Both the position numbers and the translations under genes were made by a program. From contig CP071494.1 in NCBI GenBank assembly GCA_017354895.1, positions 1,116,001 through 1,180,000 on the forward strand: 64,000 nucleotides of DNA, given 5' to 3'. How positions within the stretch are numbered: position 1 is the first letter of the stretch; each line of letters begins with the position of its first letter. This stretch comes from Podospora comata (Eukaryota; Ascomycota; Sordariomycetes; Sordariales; Podosporaceae). The notes beneath the pieces are model-generated. The model was not told where the DNA came from, searched no databases, and worked only from the letters and a program-made list of their open reading frames with translations. Positions 1 through 12,054 of the stretch are shown here, in pieces.

Positions 1-1270
1 AAAAAGTTGTTCTAATCGACAAGTTTGATATCATAAAGAGAGCAAAGCTGGCAGGAATGTGATCATATTACTTAGTATTCTCAAAGTTTATAACAGTACC
101 CCTGGTCCAGTTTACAGCAGGATATCCTTAAATTGATATAGTCTTCGAAGCCCGAGAAGCTTGTTATAAATCATAGACCAAACACTTCTTCATCAGTAAC
201 CACAACAGAGGCCTGCACACATAGTCATCGCCAAGCAACAACAACAACAAACTACTAAAATCTGGATCTTGTTTGTTGTCAAAATCCAAATATGACTTTC
301 ATCTAGGGTCCACGACATCCTCACCCCAGTGGATAAACCCCCCCCCGACCCACCAACCCAATCGCCATTGTGACCTCCATGATACGATACCCCAGCTTTT
401 AGTTCCGCATACCCTACATGCGTGGGCCGGTGGGTCACCCAACTACCTATCTAGGCTGACGCTTGCTTGCTTGCGTGGTCATTCCAGGAAAAAAAGAGTC
501 ATGTTTCCGCAGATACGATATCGGAGCTATTCGGAAAGACGACATCGTGCTCTGTCGTCAACTTGTCGTCATTAGCAACCCTCCAATTTCGTCACCCATG
601 GCGAAAAAGCCACCAACACTATTGAGCATCTAGTTTGTTTTTGTGAATTTTTATTTTATTTGTTTGTTTGGTCAACTCGTCTTCCAAACGAGCCAACGTA
701 AAAAAGGTGTAATTGTAAATGTCCATCCATCCATAGCCATGATTCTCAGCTGCACGCCACCTCTCGGCGCGGCTGCTAAACAAACCCATTTATTCCCCTC
801 CTGTCTTGCGCCGTGACGCCTTGCCAAATTCCGGAAAAGTCAGAAAAAAGATTATGCTCGAGGAGTGGTTTCGTTTTTGCCGAAGAGCCGCCCTCTTGCC
901 CCCATCTGAAATGGGGGCGATGTGAATCAGAGGTTGTAAGATATATACTGTGTGTGGCGTTAGGACGATATGCTTGGTGCAAGCCACGTCGAGTCTTGGG
1001 TATTCGCAAAGATGAACCTAAGTATCATCATCGCAAAAAAAAAAAAAAACCAGACCAAGCTAATTTGGTTCACTTTTTCCCTACTACCGGAAAAAAGGAC
1101 TGGACGGCTTCGCTATGTGTGATGGACGATGGGCGCATGCTTGCTCGATAGATAACAAGGTCGTAAAGGAGGCGAAACGAAGCGAGCCGAGTCACGACTG
1201 CATCATCGGCGGCATTGGACGAACAGGGATGGCCGATCGTCGGTGTCGTCGGGAAGAACAGCGAGAGCGT
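1..1270. other. Gene-free left end
   Basis: No supportable gene is visible. Open frames here are short, lack family features and are interrupted by homopolymers, such as the A-run at about 1036-1049 and a C-run near 339-346. The right part is probably the 3' untranslated region of the AN1 gene, which reads leftwards and stops at 1271. Confidence 0.6.
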
Positions 1271-1590
1271 TTATACACCCCTGATGACTTGGGTTCTTTC
1301 TTTGTTGAGCTGCATCGCGTTTTGCTCGAAGGCTTCCTTTTTGCACTGATGGGGGGAGAAGAAGAAGAGGTGTTAGCGAACATGTCTTCTTGTTCCGAGA
1401 GCACATCCGATAACCCCACGAGCCACCACTGAGATGGGTCGAAACTTACGTCCTCCAGGCCCTGGCACTTGTGGTCTTCTAGCAGACGGTGGTTGCTGCA
1501 ATAGTGTCCGCCGCAGAAAGCGCAGTCGCCGGAAATGCGTTGGGCGACAGCCTTGCAGTCGGTGAGCGAGCATCTGACCTTCTTGGGCAT
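1271..1590 (-). CDS. AN1-type zinc finger protein, 71 aa
   Basis: A very small protein that is almost entirely one AN1 zinc finger. Exon 1 is 1450-1590 (47 codons) and exon 2 is 1271-1345 (24 codons plus stop). They are separated by a 104-bp intron with a GTAAGT donor and a CAG acceptor. The ligand pattern is C7, C12, C23, C26, C31, H34, H40, C42, which fits the AN1 spacing C-x2-C-x4-C-x2-H-x5-H-x-C in its second half. The protein ends in TQVIRGV, a tail I recognise from other short fungal AN1 proteins of about 70 residues. Unspliced reading would run past the donor into unrelated sequence, so the spliced model is preferred. AN1 fingers occur in ubiquitin- and stress-linked proteins, but no partner can be inferred from this one. 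The cellular role is unknown. Confidence 0.88.
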
Positions 1591-4387
1591 GTTGGGCGGT
1601 GTTGATTATTGGTCGAGTGTGAATGATGCCAGTGTCGAATAATGAAAAAAGAAGAGTCGAGGAGAGGAAAACGGCTCGGAGGCGGAAAGAGGGAAGGGGG
1701 TGGCTGGTTTATAACAAGAGAGAGAGATGGCCTGTCAGACTTGTTGAACAACACACAGATCTCACGTGGTGAAAGTTCGCGAACCAGGGCAGGGGAATGG
1801 TGGCTAAACTAGCAGACAAGCGCAATTGGAAATAGTTGGAAACCGTTCGACTTGACCAGGCCGAGGACCAAGGACCAAGGACGGACCGTGGTGAATGGTG
1901 AGGCAGGCGGGCGGGCAGTGGGCAGCGGGCAGCGAGTGAGCAGCGAGGTACAAGTGACTTGGCCGTCGATGACGGCAGGGGAGGCGAGGCCGGTCCCACC
2001 CAATGGATTATGGAAGGCAGGGCGGTGCTTGCGTGGTCGGGTCCGCCGTTTGTAATCCAAGAGATCCACCCACCTGTTCTCCGGAGTTTGATCGCAAGGA
2101 GCACAGTCGGAGTCGGTGATGGCAAAGCAACAAGTAATTAGTCACTTGGTTCATGTCCATCACCACCTGTCGCAGACGGGATTTTCCTAGCGAGTGTTGC
2201 CTCTAGAGCGCCTAGGTGTTTGTCTAAGCGTGCTGAGCTGTTGATAAGCCCGAGAGAAGACGGTAGCCTCGACTCGAGACTTGTCCCGGCCCGGCGAGAG
2301 GTATCGGGTACCTGTGGGACCCTCAAGGTTCCTTGTGATGCAGTGGAACGTACCCGAGCTAGGCCCAAGCCAGCGCATCTCACAAAGACAGCCTCTTCCC
2401 CAAGACGTCTCTCTCTCGTCTCTCGATAAAGAAGGTCCGTCCACGCGCCAAATGGCCATGTCCATCGGCCACAGGGAATTGCCAGATCTTCCCTCCCTCG
2501 GCTGACAGGTTGGGACCATCATCTTCGTCTCCTTATCTTTCCGAGTGAGCACGGCGTTGCATCCCGCGGAAGCAAGCAGCAACAACAACAAACAAGTATC
2601 TAAATGTCCAATATCTGAGGCCTCATGTCATGGCATATCGCCTCCCTGCTTGCATCTTGCATCCTGCCCCCAGCACCCGGCTATCGCCATGATCCCGGGT
2701 TGGGCAGCGGAATGAATCTCCAATGTCTCACGGCGCGCCGGGCTAGACCACGCAGCACTGCAGTAGCAGCTGCAGCCATCAACCACACACCCAAGGTCAC
2801 ACATGTCCTCTTGTTGTTGATGTTGTACATCTTTTGGGTTGGTAGAAGGCCACTGCGGAAACCGGTCTGGTCACACATCCCGCCCGGAGTCCTGCTCTCG
2901 CGGGAACAAAACCTCACCGCCAACCACTCACCCACTCAACCCCATATTAGACCCGACCACAGCGTCAACCCCATTTCGAGCTTTTGCCTGCCGTTCTTTT
3001 GCCTCCTTTGGATCAGCGAATTTTCGATGCTCCCATGGTGACTCCAACACCAATAATCTAGTTCTAGGGCCCATCACACAACCCAGCGAATGACCTCGCA
3101 CCACGACAGACCTAGATTATGGGCTTCGGTTGCAACACCCAAAAACATAACATATGATCAGATATGCCTGTCAGCTCTTTTGATGTCCTCAAGCTCTCAA
3201 CCTATCTTTTTTTCCTTGCAAAAGATCACCGGTCTCACACAATCGTCCGTCTCACGCACACTATATCCCATTCTGGATTGTGGCCCCTCCCCTCTCCAAG
3301 GATCTAACAGGTCGGGTTGAACTCCGGCGTGCAGGATGCAAGGCCAATCATTTTAGTTTTTTGTTGTAACCAGCATTAACCCAACGGCCTTTTTTGGAGT
3401 CGTCCCTTCGGATAATCTACACCCGATTGCAACGACTCGACAGCGGGTAGACGAATCTGTGAACAACTCACATGCAGGTCTCACCTTTTTTTTTCTTTTT
3501 TCTGCCTCGTCCACCACGACGACGACGGTTGAGAACACAACAGCATCCCGGGTGTTTCTGTCTTGATGTAGGGGATATTTCACTGCTCATATTTCATGAA
3601 ACCTCACGGGTTGGGTCTAGACCGTTGTATACCTACCATCCATATCAGATATCATCTTCTCAAAAGCTTACACAAAGGGCCTAGATTGATTTGCTCCATA
3701 ACCAAGATTTCTTGATCGTCTTACAGAACTTAAATACGAAGCTACCTACCTAGCTGCAAGCCATCAATACGCCAAAGTCTCTTCGGGCTTTCCCTCTCAC
3801 CCAACTTTATGAGGGGCGGCCCCCCCTTCCGGAACGTTACACTACCTAGCCGGACCGGTAACTGTCAAACCGAGTCAGCCATGAGGCGAGCGGAAGCTCC
3901 TCCGTGATTAAACAAATAAGGGGTCCGTTTCTTGTTGAGCAGCAACCCCCAAAAAAAGTACCAAATCCGGCAAACCCCAAGTCGTGTTGTTGCATACTTA
4001 CTTCGTATCACGCACCACACCAAGACACAACGTTGGTGGCGGTGGTGTTGTTCCGTTGACTCTCAAGACAAACTATTTGCTAAAGTCGAGAGTTCGTAAT
4101 GATGTGCGTTGGTGATTACAGGTCTTTAGGGGTTATGCTCAACCAGAATACATACACAGCAACAACTTCATGTTGAACCAAAACTTTCTCTCCAAGCATC
4201 AAGTTTCCACTTACACCTCAGCGCCACTAAACAATAGTTCACTCACGGCACCACGTTCCCACTTACAACAACAACTTAATAATCTCTCTTATTCACAAAC
4301 ACAAAAATCCCAAGTTGTTTAATCATCTTTTTTTTCTTTCTTATTTGTCCACAAAGTACGAGTACAAGCCAACGCGAACCATCTCTC
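1591..4387. other. Long intergenic region without recognisable genes
   Basis: About 2.8 kb between the start of the AN1 gene and the 3' end of the formaldehyde dehydrogenase gene, both on the minus strand. Several open frames of 60-138 codons overlap each other on both strands around 1700-3040. None shows a domain, a plausible splice model or conserved-looking composition. It presumably holds the AN1 promoter and leader, and the 3' untranslated region of the dehydrogenase near 4300-4387. Confidence 0.55.
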
Positions 4388-5882
<1,495 letters not shown>

Positions 5883-7361
5883 GTTGACTTGTGTGTGTCT
5901 CTTGATATCCTTGACTTTTTGTCTCCGGTTATGAAGATGAAGTGAGAGAGAGAGAAGGTCCAGACAAGAAAAGTTAAAATTGGGAGCTATGAGCCTCCTT
6001 TTGTTTGCCTGATTTCCGAATGGTTAATTGACGTCGGCCGTGTTCCCCCTTTGACCCCGCTTGTCGACGAAGGTGGGGTTATTTATCGCGCTGCGCTGTT
6101 ATGGAGGGGGAGGGGCGGGATTTGGATTACGGCAAGGAAACGAAGGGGATTTATCTTTTATTTTTATTCTTTTTTCGATATCAATGATCAATGATTACTG
6201 GATAGATCTTGTAGGTGTGTGATTCTTTTTTATCCTTGAGGAGCTTGGCTTATAGCAGGCTCGGTGATTTCACGGCATCTTTTGTATCTTTCACCTTTTA
6301 TTTGGATTATCACTGCTACAGGAAAAGGTGACGGCTCGGCAGTTCTTTTCGTTTCTGTGCCATTGACTAATAGCAGTCAGTGGTGATGTCGTGATAAAGG
6401 CCTTCCGATATCAATCGGTGGAGTAGGTGGGTTTTGGTTTTTGACAGCAGAATATCTGTCAAATTGTATGGTGAGAAATTCCCAATTGGGAAAGATTATG
6501 GCATTCAACACAGAGTGGCCCTGTCTGAGTTGAATTTGCGTTGTTACTTGATGACATCTCTTTGGTGGTGTAGTGTTGCTAGCACCGGACCGGACCGCAC
6601 TTCAATTCGCCGATTCGGAGGGGGCTTCATTTTCCCGCCAGGGGCAGCAACAGTTTACCGCGCTCGCGCAACGCAAGTTCAAGGTGACAAAAGCACGGAT
6701 GTAAAAAGTTCTTAACGCCGGGTTTTATCTTCGGCGTGTGACTCTTTTGCTCGCTGTCGAAGAAGATAGGTCTTCTGGGCGAGAATTCAACGGGCATATG
6801 GGCTGTTGTGAATCTTCAGAAACGAAGACGGATGGGATTTTCCGGGGCAAAGTGAACCCTCTGAGTTGATCGTGTGGACAACACGTACATATGCAAGGTG
6901 GGAAGATCACCGTTGCAGGGTTGGGGGACGCTTGAAAATAGGCAGGATTGTGGTGAGGTTATGCTACCTTCTTTGGTTCTATGCTTGGTCGATGATGAGT
7001 TGCAGCTTTGGCTTTGAGGCATAGGGTTGCGTTCGACTATCACAAGATCAAATGAGCCACACTTCTAAAGATACCTTCCCTTCAGGGCCATTTTGAAATC
7101 TTGAACTCAAACTTCATGGCTAAGGTACTTTTGAAGAGAAGTCCAGACTTCATGAACCTCTCCCACGTGTAATAAAGTGGACCCAGCTCACCTGTCACCA
7201 TTCTCGCAGCTTACCACCAGCATCTGCTTATCTCATCACCCCTCAACCTCAACTTCACCACCTCACTTTTAGTCTCACTCAAACACAACCGAACAATTCA
7301 GACCCTCATTCTCAACATCCATTCAGCCCTACAACAGTAACAAACCCCCCAACGCAGCAAA
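5883..7361. other. Divergent intergenic region, dehydrogenase / DUF952 gene
   Basis: About 1.5 kb that must hold both promoters. A GA-rich stretch lies just upstream of the dehydrogenase start (5940-5955). A pyrimidine- and CA-rich leader precedes the DUF952 start (7190-7360). I found no RNA gene or convincing coding segment. Confidence 0.6.
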
Positions 7362-7898
7362 ATGAGCGGCCAAACCCCCCCCTCCCCCCTCCCAACCTAC
7401 GTCTACAAGATCATCCCCTCCGCCCCGCCCTCCCCGATCCCCGATTTTTATCCGCTCTCGGATCTCGACCGGCAAGACGGGTTCGTGCACCTGAGCACCG
7501 CACGGCAGGTCAGTGTTTATCTAGTGCCCGTTTTGTCCTAGCTCCTCGCCTCCTCACCTTACCACCACCTCTTACCTGTGTCAACCATATCCATTTGACG
7601 TACATACCCCCTTCCCCTCAACATAAACATAATCTTTCTGCTGTGCTAACACAGCCCCAAGGTCCCCATCACCTCCTCCCTCTTCTTCACCTCATTCAAG
7701 TCCTTCCACATCCTCAAACTCCGCCTCTCCAACTTCCCCCAAGAAAGCGTAAAATGGGACGAAGTTCCCGGCACCAACGGCTGCCCCCATCTCTACGGCA
7801 ACTTTGGCGCCAAGGACGTTGTTGACAGCAAAGAGTTCGTCCGGGGAGATGACCAAACCTGGGAGGATGTCTTGAGGGGTGATAGCTGGCTCGAATAG
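7362..7898 (+). CDS. DUF952 domain protein, 127 aa
   Basis: Exon 1 is 7362-7508 (49 codons) and exon 2 is 7662-7898. The intron has a GTCAGT donor, and an AAG acceptor is chosen because it restores the family reading STARQVPITSSLFF. The protein has the hallmarks of the DUF952 family: a start close to YKI, then DGFVHLSTARQV, then a C-terminal half with WDEVPGTNGCPHLYGNF. The whole protein is this one domain, as is usual. Members occur in bacteria and fungi and some are annotated as glutathione S-transferase-like, but no activity is established and I assign none. It ends about 150 bp from the 3' end of the convergent J-protein gene. Confidence 0.88.
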
Positions 7899-7992
7899 AG
7901 CTCTTAGACCACACACACTCAACAAATATCAAACCCTCTTCCGCCCCCACATAGTTCATAAAAAAAATCAACGCTCTCATTGAAACTCATCT

Positions 7993-8016
7993 AAACCCAA
8001 ACCCAAACCCAAACCC
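7993..8016. repeat. (AAACCC)4 hexanucleotide tract
   Basis: Four perfect AAACCC units lie between the 3' ends of two convergent genes. The unit differs from the fungal telomere repeat (CCCTAA), so this is a simple repeat and not an interstitial telomere. Confidence 0.85.
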
Positions 8017-8048
8017 AAAACTCCATTCCCCTTCTCACCTTACCCCCT

Positions 8049-9334
8049 CTACTTCGTCCCCCTGGCCCCAACCGGCGCCCCCGTTCTCCTCCTCGCCAAA
8101 CTCCGTCCCATAGCATCCCTCACCATCGGATCACTCCTAATAGTATTATGCACCAACCACTCCCTCACCCGCCTCCACACCTCCCCCATCCCCTTATCAT
8201 CCCCCGCAAACGGCGCCAGCTCCAACTGCAACAAATTCGTCGCATCCGTATCCAACCTCCTGACCGTCCCCTCCAACCTCTCAAGCCCCTTCCTCAACTC
8301 CTGCTCCTCATTCCCCGTCCCCCTCCCACCCCTTCCCACAACAATGTTCCCACTCGTCGTATCAGCCGTCAGCAACGGACCAATTTGCGAAAAGGCCAGA
8401 TACAGCGTCAACGCCAACTTCTTGGCCAGCGTAATCGCCTGAAACTGCAAATACGGCTGCCGGCCAGGAAACCAAGTAACAAAAGGGTTAATAAACTTTG
8501 TCAGCAAAACCGGCGGGTACGGTCTCGTGACGGCATGGCTCTCAAACAAAAACAGCAGCGCCAGCACCAACCACCTCTCAAACTTTCCCCAGTCCAGATA
8601 CCCCAGCAACCCAAACCCGTACATCGACAGCGCCGCCAGCGTGTAGTACGGCACGATCCCCTTGAAGCCCCTGTACACATAATCCGCCACGCTGCTGCAA
8701 TGCTGCCACCCCGTCACCGCCTCCGGCCCAAACCGATCGTAAGCAAACCTCTTGGCCCCGTTCGTCAACGTATCCTGCGCCAGCTGCAAGTGCACAAAAT
8801 AGGTATTCGCATCGTCGGCAGCGACCTTGCTGTCTTTGATCTTGTCTGGATGGAAGTGCGCCGCCAGTCTCCGGAAGCGGGATTTGATCTCCTTCTCTGT
8901 GGCTGTCAGGGGGACTCCAAGGGAGGAGTAGTATGAGGGGGTGGATTGTATGTCATGATCGGCTTCGTAGATGGTATACAACAAATAAACCGTGACGACG
9001 GCAATGTGGATTTTGCGACGGTGTTCGGCCCATCGGGGGGTTCCCGGCGTGGGGTGGGGGTCGCCTGCGCGGATGAGGATGCTGTAGAGGATTGTTTGCG
9101 TCCAGCCTGTTACCAGCTACGAGAGTGCGTTAGCTAGGAGAGCAACATACCCATTTCTACCCACAAAACACAGACAAAGGACTACCAGGGTCGATTGGTG
9201 ATGACACTTGTAGAGTACAAGTGGCATCACCCAGCAATACAGGGTCTTGCAAGTGAAGGGTGTGTGAAGCGGGTGTGAAGGGGGCCTACGTTGGGGAGGA
9301 AGCTCCAGGCTATCAAAGAGAGAAAGCCGGACAT
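8049..9334 (-). CDS. Membrane-anchored J-domain (DnaJ-like) protein, 370 aa
   Basis: Exon 1 (9290-9334) encodes 15 residues and exon 2 (8049-9116) the rest; the join continues one hydrophobic N-terminal region. Two probable membrane segments (about residues 17-34 and 48-66) precede a J domain at roughly 76-135 that contains the invariant HPD motif at residues 104-106. Further hydrophobic stretches follow, around YTLAALSMYGFGLLGYL, the next segment with LVLALLFLFESHAV, and LALTLYLAFSQIGPLL. A C-terminal region rich in charged residues ends the protein. J domains stimulate Hsp70 ATPase activity, so this is likely a co-chaperone on an internal membrane, plausibly the ER. It is not Erj5, which has a signal peptide followed directly by the J domain. 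The partner Hsp70 and the side of the membrane are unknown. Confidence 0.85.
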
Positions 9335-10241
9335 GGTTAGGTGGTGGTAGCAATGCCAGAGAGCAATCCAGGCGGTAGGAATAAATGTGAAAGAAATGCT
9401 GCTACCGTGTCATAATCTTTCATCTGCGCAAACAAAAGTGTTTGGTGGTGTTGCGGGAGAAGTGAATGGGAATGCGACCCAACCCTCGAAATGATGTCGC
9501 GTCACAAAAGAGCTTCTGCAAACTGGCTGCAATTGGAAGTGTGGAGCACTGACCACCCTGGCCATCAAGGTTGCCACATGGCCGGCAGGCAGCTCAATAT
9601 GAATGAATCAAAACAACGGACAGGAGAAATCACCAAATCTCGAAGTAAAAGCTTGACAATTGGGATGGGGAAGAAAGAGCCAAAAGCTCACCGGCCAACT
9701 CTTAGAGGTGAGCCGGCTACGAAACCCTCGGTAGGTTTACTTCGCAGGGGAATAGTCAAGGTGGGGGGCAATATTCCTTGAAGGCCATCTCGAAAGACAG
9801 GGCCTCACTGAGGAATCAAACTCAGGTGTCCACGGAGCAGTGTTTTCACACCGGGCATTGTTCGTTTCCTGATCCGGGTGCGCCTACGTCTTACCTGCTG
9901 AGCCATCTGACCTTTCCAGTTACCAGATGAGTGCGTAGGCGCTTGGTGGAAGGAGCACGGTTGACCTAATATATAGACTATGGTTGTAAGAGTATTATAT
10001 TTACACAAATGCCTGCCCTTCCCAGCTCCCTTTTCCAGTCTCCTGTTGCCATATATACCAGACACACCTTGCCGCCCCCACATACCCTACAATAAATAAA
10101 AAGAAAAAAGTATGCAAAACTAAACCGCTCGACGAAAACAACCATGGCCAAACACAGCTAGCTGCAAGTCGCAAAAAAACGCTCTCCAAAAGCACATACT
10201 AGAATGTTCAAGAAAAAAAGGTTCCCAAAAGTATCGCCCGC
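9335..10241. other. Intergenic region with a structured RNA-like element
   Basis: About 0.9 kb between the J-protein start and the palmitoyltransferase stop, both on the minus strand. Apart from the Pol III-like element at 9783-9975, described separately, I see nothing coding. The right end (10080-10241) is A-rich and is probably the palmitoyltransferase 3' untranslated region. Confidence 0.6.
9783..9975 (-). ncRNA. Putative Pol III-type structured RNA element, copy 1
   Basis: Read on the minus strand, a TATATATTAGGTCAA block (9961-9975) is followed by a stem arm GCGCCTACG (9934-9942). Next come an inner hairpin CATCTG/CAGATG (9924-9929 with 9904-9909) and an A-box-like segment ending in GGTAAG (9890-9895). 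The exactly complementary arm CGTAGGCGC follows (9880-9888). Further on are a GGTGT/ACACC stem, a B-box-like GAGTTTGATTC (9813-9823) and a terminal GGCC...GGCC hairpin whose loop region contains TTTCGA (9783-9804). A second element with the same order of parts lies at 27926-28119. Internal A/B boxes with an upstream TATA are the hallmarks of fungal Pol III genes. It could be a genuine structured RNA, a tRNA-derived SINE or a tRNA relic. It does not fold as a normal tRNA. Confidence 0.42.
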
Positions 10242-12054
10242 TCAATCAACCCCATCATCATCATCCTCCCTATCATACTCCCTCCTCGGCGTACTCGCAC
10301 CACTGCCCATCCCCCCCCGCCTCGGTGAACTCGTCCCACTTCCTCCCTGTCCTAGTCTGGGACTGCTAATCAGCAACGGACTCCTCGCCCCGGCACCCCA
10401 TCGCCCATTAGTCACCACATTCATCGCTATCCTCTCCTTCCTCGCCCTAATCTCCTCCTGTTTCACCTGTTCAGTCTGCTCCTCTTCATCGATCTCGTTA
10501 TCAATCTCCTCCAGCTCATCCTCCACCGTCCGCCCGGCGGGACTTAACCTCCTCAAATTAACATCCTGCTGCCCAGCTCCAAGCCCGGGGCTGACGGGAT
10601 CGTCCACATAGAGGTTGGGATCGCGGCCCAGTATCCTGTCGGCTTTGCTTTGCGCCTTTCTGTGACCAGGAGAAGGCACAGGTGACGGAACTCTGCTGGC
10701 CGGTCTGGAAGGCTGTAAATAATGTCTCCCTGCTCCGCCATCAACTCTCACAATGGGCGGTTGAGGATCAGGCTCAGGGTAATCCGAATCAGCTCCCCAG
10801 CCTGCCACCCGCTCTCTTTCCCGTTGCTGTTCCCGTTCTCTTGCGATCCTGTCTCTCGCCTCAAGCCACTCGGGACTGGGCTCCCAGCTCCAGCCATCGC
10901 CAGTCGTGTTGCAGATTGGAATCGGCCATAATAGCGGGACAGGGCCGAACAAATGAAGCAGGTTCCTCTTGGCGCCGAGGTCGAAAGCATTGGGAAGTTT
11001 GGTTGCATCCTGCTCGTCCATGAATTCTTCATAGCGCTTGCGGGCCCGGTACTGCTCCATTTCAGAGGGTGTAAATCTCCTCGAGCCAGCTTGCAACTCG
11101 GGGTTGACGGAGGGATGCGAGGGTTCTTGACGAAGTTCCTCGCCTTCTTCAGGCCGAGTGACACCCGGAATTGCGTTTTGATGAATATCGAGGAGTTGTT
11201 GACCGTAAGAAGGGAGCTGGACGCCTTGACCGGGAGTGTGTTGGTTGATGTAGGTCCTGTGCATGGATTCCCTGAGAGGGGTCAAATATCTAGTTTTCTC
11301 CAAGCACTCGATGGTTGTTTGGCCTCTGGTAGCGAGATAGATATGCCACCCTGTGAATGCCCCGACTACAATGCCGATGATACCGGCAACGATGGCAAGG
11401 CAGATGTAGTTAACTGGCATGAGATTCTCGACGTAAGTAGTGTTGGCGAAGATCTCTTCCCAGACCCAGCTGGCGGAGCCAAGGAAGGCGTATAGAGAGA
11501 AAATCGTGGTATAGATGAGAAAAAGGAGGAAGGCCTTGTGGTTTCGGAGACCGATGCAGGTTGCTAGCCAGGGGCAGTGATGGTCCATCTTGAGGACACA
11601 CCGGCGGCAGGTGGAGCAATGATGGGCGCGGTCGGGCTTCCGAGCCTGGCATTTCTTGCAGAAACGGAGCTCGCCATTGGACTTGACGGTGTATGATGTG
11701 GCCGAAGGGGCGGCGTGGGTCGGTAGCGTGCTGTAGCCATGATCGTTCGTCGTGCTTCCCGGTGATGTAAATACGGCAGTGGTGTAGCACCAGTTGAGCA
11801 TGGCGTAGAGGGCAAAGCCAACAAGTTTATAAGTGGTTCCTATCGACAAGGCGAGACTCGTCAGTGTGGTTGGGTGACATCGAGGTAACAAGCAACATAC
11901 CCAGCCATTCCACCCTCGATGGCACAGAGCAGAGATCCCACAACACATAGACGGCCCAAGTTGTTATCCCGTACACGAATGCCAAGGGAAAATACGTGGC
12001 GCAAGTGCAACATGTGCGCTCAATCTTTCTCGCCCACCGGCGAGCGCTTCCCAT
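10242..12054 (-). CDS. pfa3: DHHC palmitoyltransferase, Pfa3-like
   Basis: An S-acyltransferase predicted to palmitoylate proteins at an endomembrane; yeast Pfa3 acts at the vacuole on Vac8. Exon 1 is 11901-12054 and exon 2 is 10242-11839, giving 583 aa. Four membrane segments are visible: residues about 20-40, 53-76, a third shortly after the DHHC domain (AFLLFLIYTTIFSLYAFLG) and a fourth (ICLAIVAGIIGIVVGAF). The cysteine-rich DHHC domain spans about 107-157 with DHHC at 137-140, and C140 is the acyl-carrying cysteine. A TTIE motif follows the fourth membrane segment, and a downstream segment NAFDLGAKRN resembles the conserved C-terminal motif of Pfa3. The tail of about 300 residues is low in complexity. 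The start at 12054 (MGSARRW) is preferred to an in-frame ATG at 12213 because it matches the family N-terminus. Confidence 0.92.

Noticed and set aside
1700-3041. Overlapping frames of 130-138 codons as genes
   Set aside because: They overlap on both strands, have no domains, and have no splice signals that would join them into a longer protein.
7993-8016. Interstitial telomere repeat
   Set aside because: The unit is AAACCC, not CCCTAA, and only four units are present.
8148-8936. 262-codon open frame opposite the J-protein
   Set aside because: Antisense shadow with a proline/glutamine/arginine-rich translation and no domain.
9783-9975. The left element as a functional tRNA with an intron
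   Set aside because: No seven-base acceptor stem can be drawn, the T-arm pairs only with an eight-base loop, and no anticodon arm is found. The hairpin layout shared with the second element explains it better.
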